Source of the DNA: an uncultured Ruminococcus sp.
GTDB lineage: Bacteria; Bacillota; Clostridia; Oscillospirales; Acutalibacteraceae
NCBI GenBank assembly: GCA_902767285.1
Contig: CACXHC010000117.1
Span: 1-8,021, forward strand
Length of the DNA: 8,021 nucleotides
Direction of reading: 5' to 3'
Made by a program: the position numbers and the translations under genes. Positions 1 through 5,500 of this stretch are shown here, in pieces (the stretch's first letter is position 1; the number at the start of each line of letters is the position of its first letter). The notes beneath the pieces were generated by a model, which saw only the letters and a list, made by a program, of their open reading frames with translations, was not told the DNA's origin and did no database searches.

Positions 1-17
1 AAAAAAAAAAAAAAAAA
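1..17. repeat. poly-A run at the window edge
   Basis: The first 17 bases are all A. Read in the FeoB frame they would give five consecutive lysines followed by Gly-Val, just before a hydrophobic part of FeoB where a lysine run is not expected. This suggests either a contig-end sequencing or assembly artefact, or a real slippery tract inside feoB. The sequence alone cannot decide between these. Confidence 0.6.
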
Positions 18-1055
18 GGCGTGGAAGCCGTTACAAATTTAGTCGATTCGGTTCTTGTAAATGCCGAAGTCAATGATGCCATACGAAGTCTTATTATAGA
101 CGGCATTTTTGAGGGAGTGGGGGGCGTTTTATGCTTTTTGCCGATAATCGTTACTCTGTTTTTCTTTTTGTCGTTGCTTGAGGACAGCGGATATATAGCG
201 AGAGTCGCATTTTTTATGGATAAATTGCTGAGAAAAATAGGACTATCGGGAAGAAGTGTCGTTCCAATGCTGATAGGCTTCGGATGTTCGGTGCCGGCAG
301 TTATGGCAACTCGAACACTCCCCAGCGAGCGTGACCGAAAAATGACAATCTTACTCACTCCCTTCATGAGCTGTACGGCAAAACTCCCTATATACGCATT
401 TTTGATAAACGCATTTTTCCCCAAACAGGGATTTTTGATAATTCTTGCACTGTATCTTTTGGGAATAGTTTTCGGAATATTTGCCGCATTTTTGTATAAG
501 ACTTATTTGTTTAAAGGCGAGCCGGTGCCATTTGTTATGGAACTTCCGAATTATAGGCTTCCGGGATTGGGGAATGTTGTTCAGCTCCTTTGGGAGAAAG
601 CCAAGGATTTTTTGCAAAAAGCATTCACAGTAATACTTGTCGCAACAGTCGCAATATGGTTTTTGCAAAAATTCGATTTCCATTTGAATATGGTATCCGA
701 TGCACAGCAGAGCATTCTCGCCGGTATAACCGGAATATTTGTCCCGATAATGAAGCCGATCGGCTTGGGCGACTGGAGAATTTTGGTATCGCTCATAAGC
801 GGATTTATGGCAAAAGAAAGCGTAGTAACAACACTCAATGTTTTGTATCCTGATGCGATACAAAATTCGATGTCAACGCTAACGGCGGCGTGTCTGCTGG
901 TATTTTCGCTTTTGTATGCACCGTGTGTTGCTGCGGTAGCCTCAATAAGACGAGAATTAGGTACAAAAGGAGCTGTCGGAGTTGTAATATGGCAGTGTTT
1001 TTTGGCATGGGTTGCAACATTGTTTGTTCATTTAATAGGCGTTTGGGCAATGTGA
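3..1055 (+). CDS. feoB: Ferrous iron transport protein B, C-terminal membrane part (5' truncated)
   Basis: FeoB is the GTP-driven Fe(II) importer of the cytoplasmic membrane. Only the membrane half is here; the N-terminal G domain lies before the window. Counting from the GTG at 21 (an internal codon, not the true start), the characteristic LEDSGYIARVAFFMDK stretch is at residues 53-68. Gate motif GFGCSVPAVMATRTL is at 86-100 and PFMSCTAKLPIYAF at 114-127, carrying the conserved Cys89 and Cys118. The second gate half has MAKESVVTTLNVLY and then LLYAPCVAAVASIRRE, followed by a last hydrophobic helix and the stop at 1053-1055. Spacing and motifs are normal for the family, with no frameshift. 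A small Cys-rich partner gene follows after 21 nt, the usual clostridial arrangement. The family assignment is very secure; the extreme 5' edge is doubtful because of the poly-A run. Confidence 0.96.
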   Translation, partial: KKKKKGVEAVTNLVDSVLVNAEVNDAIRSLIIDGIFEGVGGVLCFLPIIVTLFFFLSLLEDSGYIARVAFFMDKLLRKIGLSGRSVVPMLIGFGCSVPAVMATRTLPSERDRKMTILLTPFMSCTAKLPIYAFLINAFFPKQGFLIILALYLLGIVFGIFAAFLYKTYLFKGEPVPFVMELPNYRLPGLGNVVQLLWEKAKDFLQKAFTVILVATVAIWFLQKFDFHLNMVSDAQQSILAGITGIFVPIMKPIGLGDWRILVSLISGFMAKESVVTTLNVLYPDAIQNSMSTLTAACLLVFSLLYAPCVAAVASIRRELGTKGAVGVVIWQCFLAWVATLFVHLIGVWAM

Positions 1056-1076
1056 TAAAAATAGAGGTAGTATAAA

Positions 1077-1226
1077 ATGAATCTTGCCGATATAATAGCA
1101 ATCGCAATAATAGTAATTATTGTTGCTGTGGCACTTGTAAAAACAATAAAAAAATTTAAAAGCGGAGGTTGCAGCTGTGGCGATTGCTCCAATTGCAGTT
1201 GTTGCAGCAATAAATCAAAAAAATGA
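1077..1226 (+). CDS. FeoB-associated Cys-rich membrane protein
   Basis: This 49-residue protein starts at an ATG preceded by AGAGG (1063-1067, 9 nt spacer). An N-terminal hydrophobic helix (about residues 3-21, rich in Ile, Val and Ala) is followed by a basic stretch KTIKKFK (22-28). A tail holds six cysteines in twelve residues: Cys32, 34, 37, 40, 42 and 43. The product ends in a Lys/Ser-rich tail. One membrane span, a positive cytoplasmic flank and a Cys cluster directly behind feoB match the FeoB-associated Cys-rich membrane protein family. By inference the helix anchors it next to FeoB and the thiols bind or hand on iron entering the cytoplasm; no biochemical role is shown by sequence. 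The basic residues after the helix suggest an N-out, C-in orientation. The gene is short but has a good ribosome binding site and ideal context, so I consider it real. Confidence 0.9.
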   Translation: MNLADIIAIAIIVIIVAVALVKTIKKFKSGGCSCGDCSNCSCCSNKSKK

Positions 1227-1230
1227 GAAA

Positions 1231-2373
1231 ATGAAAAAATTTGTGGATTTGTTAAAAAAAGAACCGATGCTTACTGTTTCGGTATTGGCGGCGGTTACAG
1301 CTATGTTTATAACACCGCCGTCAACGGCTCTTTTATCGAGCATAGATTGGCGAACACTCGGCACTCTCTTCATGATGCTGACCGTCCTTGAGGGATTCAA
1401 GAGCGAAAATATTTTCAGACCCGTTTTGAAATTGGCGGGGAAAATAAAAACGATGGTTGGATTATCGTTATTTCTGGTGTTTTCGGTATTTTTCTCATCG
1501 ATGTTTGTAACAAACGATGTTTCGCTTATAATTTTTGTTCCGCTGACGATAATTCTTTTTCGTGCGGGAGATAAAGAAAAATATATTTTGTTTGTTATTA
1601 CCCTTGAGAATATTGCCGCAATAAGAGGTTCGCTCCTCACACCGTTCGGAAGTCCGCAAAATCTGTTTATATACGGACGTTCGGGCGTTTCGGCATGGCA
1701 TTTTATAAAATATATGTTTCCGATATGGATAATTTCGGGAGTACTTCTGGTTGTATTTGTATTTTTGGTATATATCAAGCAAATCAACATGAAAACAGAT
1801 ATAGAAAACTCCGATTTTTTGGAGGACAGCGACCCAAGCAGACGCAAAAATCGTATTACATATATCATATTGTTTGCGATTGTGATTTTTACCATAGTCA
1901 GCCGTACAGAATATTGGTGGGGGGCGATTCTGCCTGTTATAGGAGCCGTTTTTATTGTTGACAGAAAAATTCTTTTCAAAACAGATTATGTATTATTGCT
2001 TACGTTCTTATGCTTTTTTATCTTTTCGTCATCTATTGTGTCAAACGAGACAATATCGGATTTTCTCGGAAAAAACGTTGTAAATAAAGAATATTTATGG
2101 AGCATACTTTTAAGTCAGTTAATATCGAATGTTCCGGCAGGCATAGTTCTTTATCCGTTTGCGGAAAATAAGGGTGCTTTGCTGTACGGGCTCGATTCGG
2201 CAGGACTTTGTACAATAATAGGTTCGTTGGCATCGGTCATAAATTATCGAATATATGTCAGAGAATATCCCAAAAACGGCAAAAAATTCATAATAATTTT
2301 TACTTTGGTGAGTTTGGCTTTCTTTGCTCTGGTTGTTGTGCCGGGGTATCTGATAAGCCTGCACAGTTTTTGA
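1231..2373 (+). CDS. Ion transporter superfamily permease (SLC13/ArsB/CitM-like)
   Basis: A polytopic membrane protein of 380 residues with about 9-11 hydrophobic segments. Two motif halves typical of the ion transporter superfamily are visible. The first has VTND at 93-96 followed by Phe-Val-Pro at 102-104, then Asn127 and TPFGSPQN at 137-144. The second has SNVPA at 299-303. Such pseudo-symmetric Asn/Pro hairpins line the substrate site in SLC13, CitM and ArsB relatives, which move anions such as citrate, dicarboxylates, sulfate or arsenite. The actual substrate cannot be read from the sequence. It is somewhat shorter than many relatives (roughly 400-450). The ATG at 1231 lies 4 nt after the stop of the Cys-rich gene and gives the MKKFVDLLKKEP start that resembles family members. 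However, an upstream in-frame GTG at 1177 has a much better Shine-Dalgarno (GGAGG, 1164-1168) and would add 18 residues. Placement in a feo operon hints at a link to iron or counter-ion handling, which is inference. Confidence 0.85.
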   Translation: MKKFVDLLKKEPMLTVSVLAAVTAMFITPPSTALLSSIDWRTLGTLFMMLTVLEGFKSENIFRPVLKLAGKIKTMVGLSLFLVFSVFFSSMFVTNDVSLIIFVPLTIILFRAGDKEKYILFVITLENIAAIRGSLLTPFGSPQNLFIYGRSGVSAWHFIKYMFPIWIISGVLLVVFVFLVYIKQINMKTDIENSDFLEDSDPSRRKNRITYIILFAIVIFTIVSRTEYWWGAILPVIGAVFIVDRKILFKTDYVLLLTFLCFFIFSSSIVSNETISDFLGKNVVNKEYLWSILLSQLISNVPAGIVLYPFAENKGALLYGLDSAGLCTIIGSLASVINYRIYVREYPKNGKKFIIIFTLVSLAFFALVVVPGYLISLHSF

Positions 2374-2429
2374 TTTTTGTAGAAAAAATTATATTCCAAT
2401 AATTAAATGTTAACAATTTATAAAATCTA

Positions 2430-2459
2430 TTGAAATCTTGTATATAAATATGTTATAAT
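2430..2459 (+). promoter_or_regulatory. Predicted sigma-A promoter, extended -10
   Basis: TTGAAA at 2430-2435 and TATAAT at 2454-2459 are separated by 18 bp. The -10 box is preceded by TG at 2451-2452, giving a perfect TGnTATAAT extended -10. The surrounding DNA is A/T-rich. It faces the large LRR gene, and transcription would start near 2466-2468. An 8-bp palindrome TGTTAACA (2408-2415) lies 14 bp upstream of the -35 box and could be an operator, but that is weak. The near-consensus boxes suggest strong, sigma-A-dependent expression. Confidence 0.8.
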
Positions 2460-2466
2460 TTCGTAT

Positions 2467-2484
2467 GAGTTCTTTTTTGAACTT
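2467..2484 (+). promoter_or_regulatory. Hairpin at the predicted 5' end of the mRNA
   Basis: AGTTC (2468-2472) and GAACT (2479-2483) form a perfect 5-bp stem around a six-T loop, and a G-U pair (2467/2484) can extend it to 6 bp. Given the promoter at 2430-2459, the stem would sit at or within a nucleotide or two of the transcript start. A 5'-terminal stem-loop can protect a long mRNA from 5'-end-dependent decay. The stem is short and A/U-rich, so function is uncertain. It is not followed by a T run, which argues against a terminator. Confidence 0.4.
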
Positions 2485-2497
2485 AAATTATAGAAAA

Positions 2498-2502
2498 AGG
2501 AG
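2498..2502 (+). promoter_or_regulatory. Ribosome binding site of the LRR gene
   Basis: AGGAG lies 8 nt upstream of the ATG at 2511, inside an A-rich leader. It fixes the start, which also gives a textbook signal peptide. Confidence 0.85.
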
Positions 2503-2510
2503 ATAATTGT

Positions 2511-2585
2511 ATGTACAAAAAGCTGACAGCTCTTGTTCTCAGTTTGCTCATGTTGAGTTCGATGCTTGTTGCTCCGGCATCGGCT
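2511..2585 (+). other. Sec signal peptide
   Basis: Residues 1-25 have a short basic N region (Lys3, Lys4), a hydrophobic core (Leu/Val/Met rich, 5-21) and an APASA end, so signal peptidase I should cut after Ala25. There is no lipobox cysteine. The mature N terminus begins EAVSS and is followed by a polar, charged stretch. Confidence 0.9.
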
Positions 2586-5500
2586 GAGGCAGTATCATCT
2601 GTGGATGAGCCAACTGCGAATCAGAGTACCAAGGTTAGCGATAAAGAAGATAAGATTGATCCCGTTTTCTTTATTGCTGAAAAAAGTCTCCCCGAAGTTT
2701 CAGGCGAGGGCGAGATTTTGACTTTTGGTGATTTCGAATATCAAGTTGATACTTCCGTAGACGAAATCACAATTACAAAGTACACCGGCAACGATACTAC
2801 TGTTGTCATTCCTGAAAAAATCGATGGAATGATAGTTGCTAAAATCGGTGACCGAGTTTTTGACAGTTACGCAAAATTAAGAGAAGTTATAATTCCTAAA
2901 ACGATTACAACTATTGGTTCTCGTGCTTTTGCGAATTGCGAAAGACTCGAAACAGCGGATCTTCCCGATAGTATAGAAACTATTAGATATGAGGCTTTTC
3001 AAGGATGTTCCAAACTCGGCAGATTTATATATCCTAAAAACCTCAAAAAAGCTGAAAACAACATTTTGAGAAATTGCATCAAGATAACCGAGATCGATAT
3101 TCCCGAAGGTGTTGAAGAGATTCCGGTAAGTACGTTCCAAGGAGCAAATTATATTAAAAGCGTAAATATGCCTTCTACCCTGAAAAAGATAGGCGGATAC
3201 GCATTCAATAATTGTTCATCGCTCACAGTTATTGATATTCCCGATAGTGTTGAAGAATTGGGCGAATATTCTTTTGCAGAGTGCAATAATATCACTTCCA
3301 TAAAATTCCCTGCAAAACTCAAGAGCATAGGATATGCCGCTTTTTATCGAGTTTCAAGACTTGAAACAGCTGATATTCCCGATTCTGTTGAAAGTATGGG
3401 AGATTATGCTTTTGAGGAATGCAGAAAGCTCGTTAGCTTCCATTACCCCAAAAAGCTCGAAAAAACAGGTCACAGTATTTTCAAAAACTGTGATGCTCTT
3501 GAGGCAATTACTGTTCCCGAAGGTGTAAAAACACTTCCTGACAGCGTATTCAACGAGAGTAATAAATTATTGGCAGTAAATCTTCCCTCAACCCTTACCA
3601 AAATCGGAGATTATGCTTTCTATAGTTGTAGTGTAATGAAAGAAATCGTAATTCCCGATTCGGTAACGTCAATAGGCGAGGGGGCATTCTCACACTGTTC
3701 AGCTATTAAAAGCATCGCTTTTCCTGTAAATTTGGAGAGCATTCCGAGTTATGCTGTTAGCTACTGCGAAAGACTCGAAGAAATCGTTTGGCCTGATAGT
3801 CCTTTAAATATCGGCAGATGTGCTTTCGAGCATTGTGAAAGATTGACCGAAGTTGTAATTCCGAACTCGGTTGAATCCATAGAAAATAGTGCTTTCAGAA
3901 ACTGTAAAAGACTTGAAAGTGTTACACTTCCCTTAAAATGGGAATCAGCCGGAGAGAATATTTTCCAAGATTGTGAAAATCTTTTGGAAATAACTCTTCC
4001 TGAAGGAATAAAAACTCTTCCTTCGTACGCTTTCTGTAACATGAATCTTGTTGAAAAAATCAACTTGCCTTCAACTCTCACAAAAATCGGCGAGGCTGCA
4101 TTCAGATATTGCATAAATCTTAAGACTGTAAGCATTCCCGAATCTGTAAAATCGATAGGCAATGAGGCATTCAAAAGCACAGGTCTTACCGAGATCACTA
4201 TCCCCGATGCTGTTACATCTATTGCAGATGGCTGTCTCAGAGAGTGTGAATCCCTCACAAAAGTTACATTATCTTCGAAAACTGTTTTCATCGGATATGC
4301 AGCTTTTTACAGCGATAAGAAACTCGAAACAATAGAACTTCCCGACAGCGTTGAACAAATAAAAGCATACGCTTTTGAAGATTGTTACAAACTTTCGAGC
4401 ATTCATTATCCCAAAAATCTTACAAAGACAGAGGGTCATATTTTTGATGATTGCCAAAGCCTGAAAGAGATCGTTGTTCCCGAAGGCGTAACCGAAATCC
4501 CCGAAGCAGCATTCTATCATGCAAATTATGTTGAAAAAATCGTACTTCCTTCAACTTTGAAGAAAATTTGTCAAAGTGCATTTTCAGAGTGCTATCAGCT
4601 CAGCGACATAAATTTCAGTGACGGTTTGGAAGTTATCGAAACAAACGCATTCAGAGAATGTTACAGACTTACGAGTGCCGAACTTCCCGATTCCGTAAAA
4701 CAAATCGATTCGCAGGCATTTATGAATTGCCACACGCTTGCATCTTTCCACTATCCGTTAAAGTGGGAGAGCGTTAGCGGTGACGGCAGAATTTTCGAGA
4801 ATTGTGAAAGCCTTACGGATATAACAATTCCCGATGGCGTAAAAGCTATTCCGAAAAACGCATTTTATAGAAGTAATTATCTTGTTAATGTTGATCTTCC
4901 TGCATCTATCAAGACGATCGGTGAAAGAGCATTTGCAAGCTGTGACAGACTCAGAGAAATAACACTTCCCGATACAATCGGTGATATAGCAGAAAACGCA
5001 TTTGAGTACTGTCCTGTTCTCACATTATATTGCCCCAAGTACAATAAAGGCGTAATCAGCTTTATTGACAAAAAAATCAACATTATATCAAACAACGACC
5101 AAAGAACAGACTCGGTAAAAGTGCTTGATACATCTCGCAGCAACTATTCGCTTTTGTCCGGTTCCAAAGTTGTTGTAAACTGCAATTACAGCATTAAAAA
5201 CACAGTATACAACAATGTATCTAATGCATCGGTTAAATTCTTTATTCCCGATGGAGCAGATATTTCTCAAAACTCCGTATACCTTAATGGTGAACTTTGT
5301 CAGGATCTCATTGAAGATGACAACCACCTTACTATTCCTGTATCTAAGAGATCAGGCAAGATAACATTCACTCTTGAACTCAATGACGACTGTGTTCTTC
5401 AAACATACGCAATTATTAACTATACACTCGGCTCATACGATGATTTCGATATTATCGACATAGTAAACGAGAGCTATGAGATAATCACTCTCACATCAGA

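Noticed and set aside
1215..1979. 254-residue reverse-strand open frame opposite the permease
   Set aside because: It lies entirely antisense to a permease with clear family motifs, has no recognisable domain, and its composition mirrors the forward codons.
2374..2391. Possible terminator after the permease (five T, GTAG, six A)
   Set aside because: The stem would be purely A-U and weak, with no following T run, so it is not a convincing intrinsic terminator.
3761..4291. 176-residue reverse-strand open frame inside the LRR array
   Set aside because: It appears because the repetitive forward codons lack stops on the opposite strand; its own repeated segments mirror the LRR units.
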